NCBI GenBank assembly: GCA_963682175.1 | Contig: OY821788.1 | Coordinates: 14,216,001 to 14,280,000, forward strand | Direction of reading: 5' to 3' | DNA length: 64,000 nt | Origin: Triglochin maritima | Taxonomy: Eukaryota > Streptophyta > Magnoliopsida > Alismatales > Juncaginaceae | Position numbers and translations under genes: made by a program | Shown: in pieces, positions 11,692 to 22,849 of the stretch | Numbering within the stretch: the first letter of the stretch is position 1 | How the letters are laid out: every line of letters starts with the position of its first letter | Notes under the pieces: model-generated | Seen by the model: the letters and a program-made list of their open reading frames with translations, nothing else | What the model was told of the DNA's origin: nothing | The model's database searches: none

Positions 11692-13400
11692 AATAGCCCC
11701 ACACATACCTTTTACTAGGCCCGAGCACAACAAATAAAGGAAAAAAGAAATAAATGAAATCATACGCAAAATGGGGAAATCCTAACTCACTTTCATAGGA
11801 ATCACGATTGCACTTAGCACGTGCAACAAGCCGTTAAACCTCCTTGTCGCCAAGGAGGAGGAGTGGTCTCCTGAGGGTTTTCAGCGGATATACCCACAAA
11901 ATCCTAACATTGTTGCATTATTAAATCTAGCAACACTACTTGTTGGGCTTCTTTTTTTTATCATTGGACACTGTAATCCTATGGGGCCGACTCTCTACAT
12001 ATATCCAGTCCACACACCTAGCCTAATGAATCATTCGTGCAAGTTAATTAAGGACTTAAGTGAAAGACATGGGAAACCTTAACATACTCAAGTGATACAA
12101 AGTGTAAAGTCCATTAAGGTTCATATTTGCATTGCCATCTTCTTCTTTTCTTTGTTCTCTTTTTTTTATACTTATTGGTGGGTAATTCTCTCTGGGTAAG
12201 GTTTCGTGCATCATTGCCTATGAGGACATACACTATCACGTATACCTTCCCCCACATCTCCACATTGGGCGATCCCTACCACCTATGTACCGGGAGTTCG
12301 GTCAGTGTATCACAAGTCAGATGACTCGAAAGCACGAGGCACAAAGTCCTCTCAGACCTAATTTCCTGCGTGGTAGGAGTTGTGCGAGAAGATAGAACAC
12401 CACTTAATTATTTCTTATCTACATGGGAACCAAAATCCCTACACTTAAGGTTTCACAACGGGACTTTAAAGGTCCCAGACTACGACAAACTTCCTTATAC
12501 TAACAGACACGAATCATTTAACTCACTAGGTTCAGGGTGGACTTCTTTATTTGTTTGAGTACTAAAACCCTATGATTACACACCCGCCGAGGCAAAACCG
12601 GGGTGCATCCTAACCACTACATAAGACCTAAAATCGGTATACTAGATATCCTAATGCATCACGTTCAAGTCAATTGGGGGAGCTTCCTTTTTACTTTGCC
12701 TCACAATGGTTTTGCACATACTAAACACATGCAAAAACCACAAATCATTTTTCTTTCACAAACACATTAAGATTTTGAAAGAAATGGAAAAATTAAAGCA
12801 CTAGGCAAGCAAAAGAAGGCAAGTCACCCAAGGATCATGGCAAGCTGATATATCGATATTAAATGTGGCACACTAACATGACCCTAACAATACAAACAAA
12901 AGAAAACAAAACAAAAGGAGAAAGACTCGACTATGTACACATGTAAAACATCTCCCACACTTACTTCATGCATTGTCCTCAATGAATGTGAGCATGATTC
13001 TACATGGAGTTTGCATGAAAAAGTAAAAGATCTCACCAAACTTGAAGCGTAAAGGGAAGTTCATAGTTATGTTGATGGACACAAACCCGAATTCCCTCAA
13101 AAACTGTAAGATACTTAAGAAAGGAGACAAATACGTGAATGAAAAGTTTCCCAAATAAACAAGGGTTGGCGCCCAAAACAACCTAAGCTCACTCTTGGTG
13201 TCTTTTTTTCTCTTTTTTTCTTCTTTTGTTTCAATTATAACTATTTACAAAATAAGTTCCCATCGTCATTTGGAGTCTTCTTTTCTTTTCTTCCTTTTTT
13301 CATTTTTTTAAATATAACTATGTACAAATATAAAGTTCCCATCTTAATTTGTCAAAGGACATCAAATGAGAACCTCAAAAGTGGGTCAATGCACTTGGAA
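11692..13400 (-). other. 3' noncoding region of element B, with PPT
   Basis: Noncoding sequence homologous to 2816-4377, beginning with the polypurine tract beside LTR-B. T-rich runs occur at 13200-13310. I see no gene. Confidence 0.75.
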
Positions 13401-14037
13401 TTGAAACATGACACCACGTGAGGCCAAAATACTCATGCGTGGACCCCCTCAGAAAGAGCACAAGATGTAAGGAGAGGTTCATGAATTAGACGCAAAGGCA
13501 TCTCATTCAAAGGATCAAACTGATAAAGCTAGAACCTCTCAAGAGTTTGGTCATGATTGACATCATTTCATGCTCATATTTGTATCTTATATCCATTATC
13601 TTACACCTAAGCAATGCTACGTGACGAGTTTTATGTTTAGTTTTCAGGAATAAAGAGGTTTGAAGAGAAGAGCCATGAAAGGACCCAAAAGCAGGAAAAA
13701 TGACTTAATTGTGAGACCTAGGGACTAAGATGCAAGGGAGAAGGACCTGATCGTAAGATCGAAGGACCTAAGAGCAAAACAGGAAACTCCACACCATCAT
13801 GGGGAGTATTTTGGCAATTCGATTTGGGTCGGAGCTCCAACAAACCAAGTAGATGCATCCAAGACCAACAAATCTATCAAGCAAAGCCCACAACCAAAAG
13901 CAACGCGATCTGAAGTTTATAGACCGCCAATTGGCGGTCTTGGACCGCTAATTGGCGGTCCATATGGCCCCAGATCCGCTAAGCTTTCTCCTGGACTTGT
14001 ATTATCATGTGTTTAGGCTATTTTTGGTATTGGTTTA

Positions 14038-14089
14038 GTCCCACATCGGGGGATTGTCCCCGATTAGCTTTTTCCATGCTTATAAATAG
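14038..14089 (+). promoter_or_regulatory. U3 promoter of solo LTR: USE-like motif plus TATA box
   Basis: GTCCCACATCG at 14038-14048 and TATAAATAG at 14081-14089, separated by 32 bp. The same pair and spacing occur at 2302-2353 and, on the minus strand, around 52816-52867. Just upstream (13921-13960) are two E2F-like dyads, GACCGCCAATTGGCGGTC and GACCGCTAATTGGCGGTC. Confidence 0.6.
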
Positions 14090-14918
14090 AACTCTTCCCT
14101 TCCATTGTAATCACCCATTGCTTGGTGGCATTCTCTCTACTAAGGAGTGAGACTTGAAGCAAAAACTCAAGGTGGAGAAGAATGCTACCTTCAATGTGAG
14201 TCATTTGTTAATAAAATAATTCTTCTAGTTTCTTTTAATCTTGTCTTTTAATTTGTGCATGTTTGTTTGGTCTTTCATTTCCTTTTAAGCTTCTTTAATA
14301 CTTCTTGCTTTCTTAGTTAACTTTCATTTCAGTATTATGCTTTCTTTTGTTAATGTAGTTAGTTTAAATATGTGTGAGTAGTTCCATCCCCTTTGGGGGT
14401 GGAGTAGATGTTTGTACATGTTATGTAGGTGGTATGAATGCTTAATATGAATGTTTTGTGAGAAATATTAGTATACTTGCTTGAATTGTTAAGAACCTTA
14501 CTTGATGGTTTCTGCCATAGCTTAGGTACACTCCATGCTTGTCTAAGTGTCTTAATAACAACCTTGCATTGCTCATATTAATCACCTAGGTTAGTGTTGT
14601 AGATGATAGGTTTTGCCATGAGGTACTTCTTATGCATGAACAAACACTATCCACACTTGATCTTATAGTATGCATTCAACACCACACTTATTTCATGTGC
14701 ACACACACACTCCACCCCTTAGGGGTTTCCATTCCTGTCTTTTTATCTTCTTCATTAGTTGTTTAGCTTAGTTGTTTAGTTATTTCATTTCAGCTTGCTT
14801 GTTTACTAGTTTAGATTAGTGTAGTGTAGAGTAATACATCCTTCTTCCTTTTCTTTACCTCTCACCTTCACACAAACCAAATGTCGACACACCTCCCAGT
14901 GGACGACCCGTATTTGCC

Positions 14919-14934
14919 ACCGCTTCAACGCGGT
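14919..14934 (+). other. Conserved U5 hairpin
   Basis: ACCGCTTCAACGCGGT has a 5-bp perfect stem and a 6-base loop near the LTR 3' end. It is retained, with small changes, in most LTR-A and LTR-B copies here although the rest of the LTRs diverge strongly. Confidence 0.5.
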
Positions 14935-14973
14935 CGTGCACTTGCGGTTAATATAAAACGATCAATCAGGTCA

Positions 14974-15225
14974 CAATTGAGCCACGGAAGAAGAGTTTCT
15001 CCCATTGCAGTATTGAAGTTATGATCGTCAATACAAATTCTCCAACCAACAGGCTGGTGGGTCAGAACGAAGTCAAGAACCTCATTATCCATCTCCGATC
15101 AAACTCCCATCAGCCTGTTTGAAGAATTTGTATGAGGCGAAATCTCATCTGGTCGTATGAAATTAAGGGTACTAGGGAGCACTTGCGCCACCAAAAGTGA
15201 GTCCTTAAGAGGCACAACAATAAGA
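14974..15225 (-). pseudogene. RT remnant of element B
   Basis: The minus strand gives GWRICIDDHNFNTA, matching the plant gypsy RT motif around (V/I)C(V/I)DYR-LN. This is followed by text that continues across the solo LTR into DQTLERF at about 13553-13530. Only a few tens of residues remain; the rest of RT, RNase H and integrase is deleted before the 3' noncoding region. Confidence 0.65.
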
Positions 15226-16205
15226 TCATGTGGCTAAAGGGCCACGAGACAAAAAAGATAGTGTTGCCGACTCATTATGAAGTTGGTCCATGTTTTTCTC
15301 AATTGGAATCGAATACTCCACCAAGTGATCGTTAATTGTAACCCGAAGTCCTTTAGACTGACTAGGAGTTTGACTTTGAAAGATTATGCTATGAATTTGT
15401 GGATGTGGTGGTGGTTCGATATCAGAAGATAAATCTTCATGTTGACAAGAAAGGTTACCCTCCTCATGTTCACGTAATTGTTTCGTGATCAGACTCACTT
15501 GCATTTCCATATTTTGCATGGAGTATTGAGTGGTTTCCATGAACATAAGGAGAGTTTGTTTAAAGAAATCACATTTGTGGTCAACTGTGAGGTCCAATTC
15601 GGAATTTTGGAGATTTTGAGGTTGGGTGTTTGTGGGCTGAGAATGAGTCCAATGATTGGTCATGGGTTGTGGTTGGTAGGGATATGGGTATTTGGAAGGA
15701 GAATAATGGGGTGGGTATGATGTATAAAAATTTGAATCAACACCGTCTCCCCATGAATCCATCCGTCTTGGGTTGTATGCGGATGCGTAAAGGTCACATT
15801 GAGCATTTTGGGAAAAGGTATGCTCATACTCAGGCTCTGGGGGAACATGAGGACATTCCCTGATAACGTGACCACTGAACCCACAACAGTCACACAGTAA
15901 GGGTACTGGAGCCCGCTGGTGCACTCATGTCGTCAACCACATGCATGAAAGAGGCGAAAGGTTCTTGTAATGTCTCAATTTGTTGACCAACATTTGATCT
16001 GAGATAACTAGATGGTGGTCTAGTAGTCGGTATCTCTCTCATATTACCCCAATTTGAAGACTCCTCAGCATAAACATTAAGATTCTCCCAACCATGATGG
16101 GTGTTAGTCTGTGCCACCCCAAGATGCATGGGTCCAGAATACTAGGGAGAATAGTCCTGATTCCAACAATGATATGGATGGTCGCCCATGTAACCACCCA
16201 TCTCG
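15226..16205 (-). pseudogene. Gag remnant of element B (capsid core deleted)
   Basis: Minus-strand gag-like frames at 16129-15890 and 15924-15226. The zinc knuckle CDCCGFSGHVIREC (about 15895-15850) has the CX2CX4HX4C spacing, followed by Tyr/Pro/Gln-rich sequence and a glutamine-rich helix (LLMFMETTQYSMQNMEMQVS). The Retrotrans_gag capsid domain expected upstream is absent: the N-terminal text runs straight into leader-like sequence at about 16206. Such a protein could bind RNA but not build a capsid. It is probably dead. Confidence 0.7.
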
Positions 16206-17229
16206 ACAGAGAACTCTCAAGTCAAGCACTCTCACCACCACGAGGCCAAGCTCGCAAAAAGTGCTCCACTCGACCCTAAAATACTAACTGTGTAAAGAGG
16301 AGGACACTAGAATGTAGAAGTAGGTGAGAAGAAGATGACTCAGAGGAGAAGGGAAGAATACCTAAAACTAGAATGGGTAGAGGGTGAGGGTAGAAGCATA
16401 GTCTAGCAAACACGACTTAAACAAGCTTAGGTTGGCTATGGGTCCTTAAGCTAGACCATGCCTAAGTTCGAGCTCACGCGACCTCAACACGGATCACCTC
16501 CCTACGACAAAGACCACGGAGCCCAGCAAGTGAGCCAAGATCTGGAGATCTCGTCTCTCCTACTATCGGCAAAGTGGGCAACGCCGATCACGCTATGACG
16601 GTCATGACCAGATCACTTTCCTAATGCGCTCGAGTCCGAATGACCAATGTCTACTTGATTTTAGATTAAGGCTTCACTGGAGTGTGGTTTGTGGGTCTAA
16701 GGGAGGGGTGATGAAATCCCCCACCTTATTTTGAAGACTATAAGTGGTGCCCCTTAAAGATGTTTTGACAACTTAAGCTTGCAAGCAACTCACCAAACAA
16801 GCACTCACCTCACTCTTGTTTCAATGCACCTTACTAACTAATGCATGATATAAATATGCATAAATGAAAGAACGGGTGCACGTAGATCACATCAGCAATC
16901 GACAACAACAATTTAAAGCAAATGAAAGACATTGTGTATGCAAGGCCTACAAATGATGCATGACCTAGATGGCAATTAGTCTAATCTTATGCTTTGAGTT
17001 TTAGGGTCCAAGTTGTCTTAAAAAGGGGTAATGCAAGCGAAATTAATTAATGGCACTAAAACAAAGCATGCATTGCATCAACAGTGAAAGAAACCAACTA
17101 GAAATATGCATAGGAAGCTACACTTGAAACAGGAATAAAAAATACCTCACCAAATCCGACAACAATCCAACCACAGAAATTGATTTCTGTAAGTTATGGT
17201 GCACCCAATTCAGCACGCTTGAGCAACGG
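16206..17229 (-). other. 5' leader of element B
   Basis: Noncoding sequence homologous to the A1 leader at 7563-8571, including the block around GATGAAATCCCCCACCTTAT. No primer binding site could be found where it should meet the LTR, which agrees with a deletion spanning the PBS and the U5 half of the 5' LTR. Confidence 0.65.
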
Positions 17230-17709
17230 TTGAAATTGGAGGGGATTTGGACCAAACTGATCCACCAATGGCGGACTAAAATCTACCACTGGCGGATGTT
17301 GTGGCTCCGATCCGCTCCGATTTTTTTCCAGAAGCTTACGTTATGTATTTTGCACGTGGGGTACACTCCTGGTCCGCTGGTTTGAACCTGTTTGGTCTTA
17401 ATTGCCCAAATACTCTACAAGATCATGGTATTAAGGGAATTTTACTTCGGAAATGTTTTCCATGTGTTCAGGACCCTCTAGATTTCATCTGGGTCCCTCC
17501 TGATTTGCAGACAGGTCTTTATGCATGACAAACAAGTCCATTTTGCTTCATTTGAGTCCTTTCTTCTTACATTTTAGTCATTTTCTCTTCATTCCTCTTA
17601 TTAATTACCTAATACCGGATATACGACAAAGAAACACTCGAGTAGCACAAAATTAGAGTAAAATAAAGGATATATAGCATGAATGCGATGCATAACATGC
17701 TACTAATCA
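17230..17709 (-). repeat. U3 half of the 5' LTR-B of element B
   Basis: Matches the U3 side of LTR-B (10139-11691), ending in the same GCTACTAATCA terminus at 17709. The left boundary is approximate. It contains degenerate palindromic motifs (CCACCAATGGCGGA, CCACTGGCGGA) reminiscent of the LTR-A dyad. Confidence 0.7.
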
Positions 17710-18908
17710 GTGACCGCTAATTGGTGGTCCCAGACTGCCAAGTGGCAGTCCCTTTTAGGCAAAATACAACCTAGTTTCGTACGGATATGGATTATGTATT
17801 TATGTCTATTCTGGGAATGTTCCATTAGTCCCACACCGGGGGATTGTCCCTAGTTGCCTTTTTCATGTCTATAAATGGAACTATTCTTCCTCCCTTGTAA
17901 CCTAGTCATTGCTTGGTGGGCAATCTCTCTACTTGGTGTAAGCCTTTGAAGCAAAACTCAAGGTGGAGAAGATGCCACATTGTAATCTAAGTCATGTAAA
18001 TAAAATATTTTCTTTTTAGTTAGATATTGTTTCCTTTAGTCTTGCATGTTTTGTTTCCTTAAATCTTAGGATAAATAGTTAGCTTAATGAGTAGAGAGTA
18101 GATCCATCCCATTTGGGGTGGAGATGATGTAGATTATGTGATAGTGATGAGTTTTTTATTTGTGGCACCATTTCATGTGTTTAATGGAGATCAATACTCG
18201 TAACATGCTTAAATTTGTATTAGATGAGATAATGTCCACACTAGGTACTTATCACATGCTAGCTTTAGAGTTTATCTTGTTCCTTGTAATGTAGATCTAT
18301 ACTTGTAGCATGCTTAAACTTGTATTAGATGGGACAATGTCCACACAAGGTACTTATCTCATGCTAGCTTTAGAGTTTATCTTGTTGCTTGTAATGGTTA
18401 TATGGAAATGGCTTGTTATTTATGGATGCTTGATTAGTAGAGAATGCATTAATGAATTAAGTTGTATGTAGGGGTTAATTGACGTTCTAATGTCCACAGT
18501 AGGTACTTAGTTCACGCTTGAGAACTCATACGTCATCTTACCTTCATGTCTAATTATATTAGTCATGGATTCATGTAAATTTAATTGATGTTAATTAGAT
18601 TCCGCACTAGTTTCTAATTGATTTCACCTGCTTTACACACTTGTGCCTCATGTAATGAAGACCCACTTGTAATGAAGACCCACTTACACACACATACCCA
18701 CAGACCTCCACTTCATGGGGGCTTAGTTTAATTGTTAATTCATTCATAATTTATTGTGATTAGTTAGCATAATCCACTCATTCTCCTCTCCTTTCCCACT
18801 CGAGTATGGTAGTCACAACAACAATCACAACTCCTTGAGGTTCGACCCGTATTTGCCACATCTTCACCTACGTCGTGCCCTTACGGTTGTTATAACTGAA
18901 TAAATCAA
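17710..18908 (+). repeat. Truncated LTR-A variant with internal duplications
   Basis: Plus-orientation LTR-A-like sequence lacking the first part of U3. It begins at the E2F-like dyads, keeps the promoter block (GTCCCACACCG, then TATAAATG near 17870) and ends in the shared U5 region near 18908. The middle differs from the other LTR-A copies and carries a tandem duplication (18186-18395). Confidence 0.75.
18186..18395 (+). repeat. 105-bp tandem duplication inside an LTR
   Basis: Two units start at about 18186 and 18291, each with a TAGATNAATACTNGTA-like head, ATGTCCACAC, and CATGCTAGCTTTAGAGTTTA. A weaker third unit follows near 18473. Confidence 0.8.
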
Positions 18909-19274
18909 TTAACACACACACACTTAATACATCACCTTCTTCTCCACCCCCCAATGGGCATGGACTACTCCCTACTCATCACTAAACTCAAGAAAACATA
19001 AAAACAACACAAAACCATATTGGAAATGTAGAAAAATAGATGAAGCAAAGACCAAACATAAATGAAGTTGCATCAAATGGAAGACATCAATGTAAAGAAC
19101 AAGAATTAAAGTTGATTGAGAAGAAAGATTACAAGGTTGCTCCTCTTCTCCTCGACTACACTACTAATTAAGAAACTAAAACCTACTCTAATAAACAAGA
19201 AATAAAACCTACTATAGAGAACAAGAAAGGAAACTAACCTAAGGAGGAGAGGGAGGAAGAAGAAAGGAGGCATT
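18909..19274 (-). repeat. LTR-B internal fragment
   Basis: Matches the middle of LTR-B (about 10820-11130), including the block CACCTTCTTCTCCACCCCC. It is cut on the right by CACTA-1 at 19275. The LTR-A variant on its left joins it within AATTAACACACAC, so that LTR probably inserted into this one. Confidence 0.75.
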
Positions 19275-19680
19275 CACTATCCCAGAAAAGGGAATATACG
19301 TCGGGTATAAGGCATTTATATGTCGGTTATTTGCGTTCCATAATCCAATGTTTATTTATGTGTTGTCTATACATAGATGTCGGTCATCAAAGGCCGATGT
19401 CTATTCCTGGGGTATACGCATCGGATATACAACATAGTCGACATCTAATATGGAGAATACAAGTCATTTAGAACTCACAATCGACGTCTATTGTAGGGGT
19501 ATACGTGTCAAATATACAACAAAGCCGACGTCTATTCTATGAGGTATACGCGTCGGATATCCCATACAGCCAATGTCTATATCCTTTAAAAAAAACTAGG
19601 CCTCGCATTAACCTGATAACCGACGTCAATAGGTCATATTATGCGTCAGATATCCCTAATAACCGACGTCTATACCCTTT
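19275..19680. repeat. CACTA-1 terminal and subterminal repeats
   Basis: After the terminal repeat, short motifs built on TACGTCGG and CCGACGTCTAT recur in both orientations roughly every 30-60 bp (about 19297 to 19680). Subterminal repeats of this kind are the binding sites for the CACTA DNA-binding protein. Confidence 0.85.
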
Positions 19681-19984
19681 TCAAATTTTAAAAAAATAAA
19701 TCCTAAATACAACATGTGCAATAAGCAAACACATTCATCCTACACAACAAACACATTCATCCTACACAACAAACACATTTATCCACAATCATACACAATA
19801 ATCAATCACAAAGAAGTTTGATCATATTGAAGTGAAAATTGTGGTAATATTAAAATAATAACTTGTTGGAAATACAAAGAATGTGATTAAACAAAATTTC
19901 ATGTTTAATTACAAAGAATGTGTAACATGATATTAGAACATGTTAATTAGTTCATTACATGTTCGTAACAAAGTAGCAAGGCCA

Positions 19985-21381
19985 TCACTCGTGAGTATCA
20001 TCGAGCTCCTCTTGCAAATACAGATCACTATTGTTTTGGAAGACCTATGAAAATACAAGTACACAATATAAATTTATAAATAATGAAACTACAATTACAC
20101 CATTGAAACATTGCACCTATATTACCTCAAATAGCTCTACGTTTTCAGGTGCAATCTCGATGATTTCCTGCATATATTTGATAACGTAGTACCCACATTC
20201 GGTATTTCCATTTTGCTTGCAGTACTACGTACAAAGATATAAATTCGCCAAATAAATATATGTTCAAGTACTTAAAAAATTAACAAAAAAGTAAGAAACG
20301 TACCCCATTGAATGCCAGGTTACGCCACCATTTTTGGTGATCCTTCTTCCACCAACCATTTTGTAAATCTTAAATGTCCTGAGTAATAGGAGTTATTAAA
20401 TATGAAGTCGATAATACTACTAAAATTACATGAATTACAAAAAGATAATTAAAATAAACTTACATTGAAACAACTTTTTTAAGGATGGCCTTGGTGGAGT
20501 CGACCACAAAGGATCAAACCAATATGCCTTATTAGCTTCGGGGCATAGTACGACTAACATCCAATGAGCTCTGATTGTATATATATTTAGAAGTTTATTT
20601 AAAATCAAATTCTAATTATTACTTTCAGTTAACAAATTTACCTATCATTTAAAGGGACCATATAATATTTTTTGCCATGTTCTTTCATGATATTTGCAAG
20701 CACACCCGAATTATCGTCACTTCCGTGTATAAAAATAGATGGACACAGAAATTTAGATACTTTATCATCAGGGAAGTTTGACCTTCTGGTATCATAAAGA
20801 TGTCTACAAGAGTAAAAATTACGTTCAGTTATAATTACGATAACTTTATTCAATGCATTTCATATTATACACAAGATAACACTTACTTCCCCTTCTCGAA
20901 AGTTGACATGCAGAATTGATCCATTGCTAAAAATTGCAAGACATCCTCTCTACCGACATATAGATCCGACAGGAAGCCTTTAGCCTCCCCCAAATGAATG
21001 GTAGTTAAGGATTGTGCTTCCCTAATTAGCATTATTTGATACAACATTTTGCATCTATTTGGTAGCAAATTAATGTTGATCGGAGGTTGGTTGTTTGATC
21101 CCTTACTTCAAGGGTTTCAAACCTTACTGATTTACATATAAAAATGTTAGAAATACAATTAGTAACAAAATGGTAATTTATTTGTTTTCAAAATTGAAGG
21201 ATACCTCAAGTGTGTCATGAAGCTCTACTAATTGACATGGCCACCTCAGGAACCCACCACAAGCATCGCCGAGGGTATCAATCTCTTGTTTGGGAATTGG
21301 CACCAAAACATCAAGATCTAAACAATGCCCCATCACAACCTTCACGAGTCTCTCTTCCAGATTTTTTGAAGTGGTGTTCAA
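19985..21381 (-). pseudogene. C48 (Ulp1-like) protease of CACTA-1, decayed
   Basis: Several minus-strand exons of a Ulp1-like cysteine protease. One has HLYDTRRSNFPDD (20812-20641), one AHWMLVVLCPEANKAYWFDP with the catalytic His and Asp (20572-20462), and one NGNTECGYYVIKYM with the Cys (20227-20127). The 21381-20883 segment is the more N-terminal domain (DVLVPIPKQEIDTL, GGFLRWPCQLVEL). A stop in the last exon (near 19990) and a likely frameshift in the exon at 20380-20300 indicate decay. Plant CACTA elements often carry such a protease, which resembles deSUMOylating enzymes. Its paralogue in CACTA-2 is intact. Confidence 0.8.
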
Positions 21382-21396
21382 AGAGGTTTTAAGTAG

Positions 21397-22763
21397 TTAT
21401 GTGTCCCACCAATCTTCGCTCGGGGCCTTCAACAAATAGACGACTTCTACTGCCATCCTGAAATTTACCAAGCGAGGGTCCCCCGACGAGGGCCAATTCT
21501 CAAGAATGTGGCACGCAATCATATGGTTGGTTGGGGCTGACCACTGGCTACACCGGAGGAGTAGACCCAAGGGAAGAAGTTGTTCTACGGTGGGTTGGAG
21601 TAGGCAAATCAGGATGCAATATGTCCATAACAAATTGCAATTTATTTTGCAAATCTAAAATTTATTGTTCACATTTGGTATGAATTGTCGACGAACTTGG
21701 GTGACTAGTCTTTCCAAAATATTGTCGCGGTCCAACCCTACTCCCATACACGATCGGGTTTTTCGTCAATTCCCAAGGCTTCGCAAAGAATGCCATTCCA
21801 ACCATCTGATACAAAATTGCATTGGGATTCTCTCGACTTCAAAGATTCCTAAAGTTTAAAAAAATTGTTACAAACAATTGACAAATATAAATTTAGTGAA
21901 TGTGATTTAATGACTATACAAGTGAAATAACTTACTATCATCAAGCCAATTGCTTATGACTCGTCAATGATGTACTCCCCTGTAAAGTTTACCCTCGTTT
22001 CTTTGAAGAAACACATTGAGGTATGGGGGAAGGAGGAGAGAAGTTGCTTGCTTGATCCTCACTCATACCAGAGTTAATTGCTTGTTGTTTCTTTACGGCC
22101 ATTTTTTCGGCAATCGTTTGTACTTCTAATTTTCTGTATCCCGATCAGGACGGATGATGAAGATACTTGTTATTAGATTAACATTCTTGGTTTACTGCTC
22201 GTAGGGCATGGAACCAATTTTATTAGATTATCATTTAAAGCAATAACTTAATAACTTCATATTCTAAATTAAACGAAGTTACCTGAAATTCCAAGGTTTC
22301 TCTTGATTTTTTGAACTGATCCCATGTACTCGAGTGATGAAGTTATCGTAATCGCAGTGATTTCTGTCTTGATACTCTCCGAATATCCACTTGTTTGTTA
22401 TCTTTATCTTGATGACCCTCCAACAGGACGACACATATCTCATCCACCTTCTCTTCAAAGTGGCAGTGGATTCGAACTCACAACTTGCCTGCACGTCATC
22501 CCAAATGGTGTCTTTTAGCTTCTCATCAACTTCAGTCCAACTCGACAAACTGATGTCAATTTTGGACCTCGGTAGGTTCCCCACATAACTATATAGTGAT
22601 TAGACAGCATGCCTATCGACTGAAGACAACTATAAAAATGGATTCGAATTTTACCGTCTCTATTCCTTTTGCCCACGAATTCTTTCATAAGCAAAGGACA
22701 TTGTGAACTGTGAGTCTTCGTGCCCTCAAACTCTAATGGAGTGTGTTTCTTTTTCAGAGCCAT
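21397..22763 (-). pseudogene. CACTA TnpA-like/plant transposase region, decayed
   Basis: Minus-strand fragments at 22763-22515, 22584-22279 and 21633-21397. The second has the pattern of plant CACTA accessory proteins: SSWTEVDEKLKDTIWDDVQ followed by TLKRRWMRYVSSCWRVIKIKITNKWI. The last reads CHILENWPSSGDPRLVNFRM. This DNA-binding region normally lies just upstream of the C48 domain. 21640-22270 between them holds no clear domain. Intron positions are not resolved. Confidence 0.6.
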
Positions 22764-22849
22764 GATACTCTAAAAATTAAAATCAAGACATTACAAAGTA
22801 AAGTCAAGACTCAAGACATTATTTGTTTATTATTGAAAAAATATTTTGC

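Larger units (their letters stand above)
13554..14968 (+). repeat. Solo LTR-A with perfect target duplication
   Basis: 1415-bp plus-orientation LTR, TGATTGACATC to CGATCAATCA, with no internal sequence attached. The 5-bp direct repeat GGTCA flanks it at 13549-13553 and 14969-14973. The flanks join to give a continuous minus-strand RT motif (DQTLERF), which confirms an insertion followed by LTR-LTR recombination. It carries the U3 palindromes near 13922 and an intact USE/TATA pair. Confidence 0.95.
10139..17709 (-). mobile_element. Athila-like LTR retrotransposon B, internally deleted
   Basis: Minus-strand element with 3' LTR-B at 10139-11691, PPT, 3' noncoding region, a short RT remnant, a gag remnant lacking its capsid core, a leader, and only the U3 half of the 5' LTR (to 17709). 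A solo LTR-A is inserted at 13554-14968. It is inserted into the gag fragment that ends at 10138. It has lost nearly all of pol. Confidence 0.75.
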
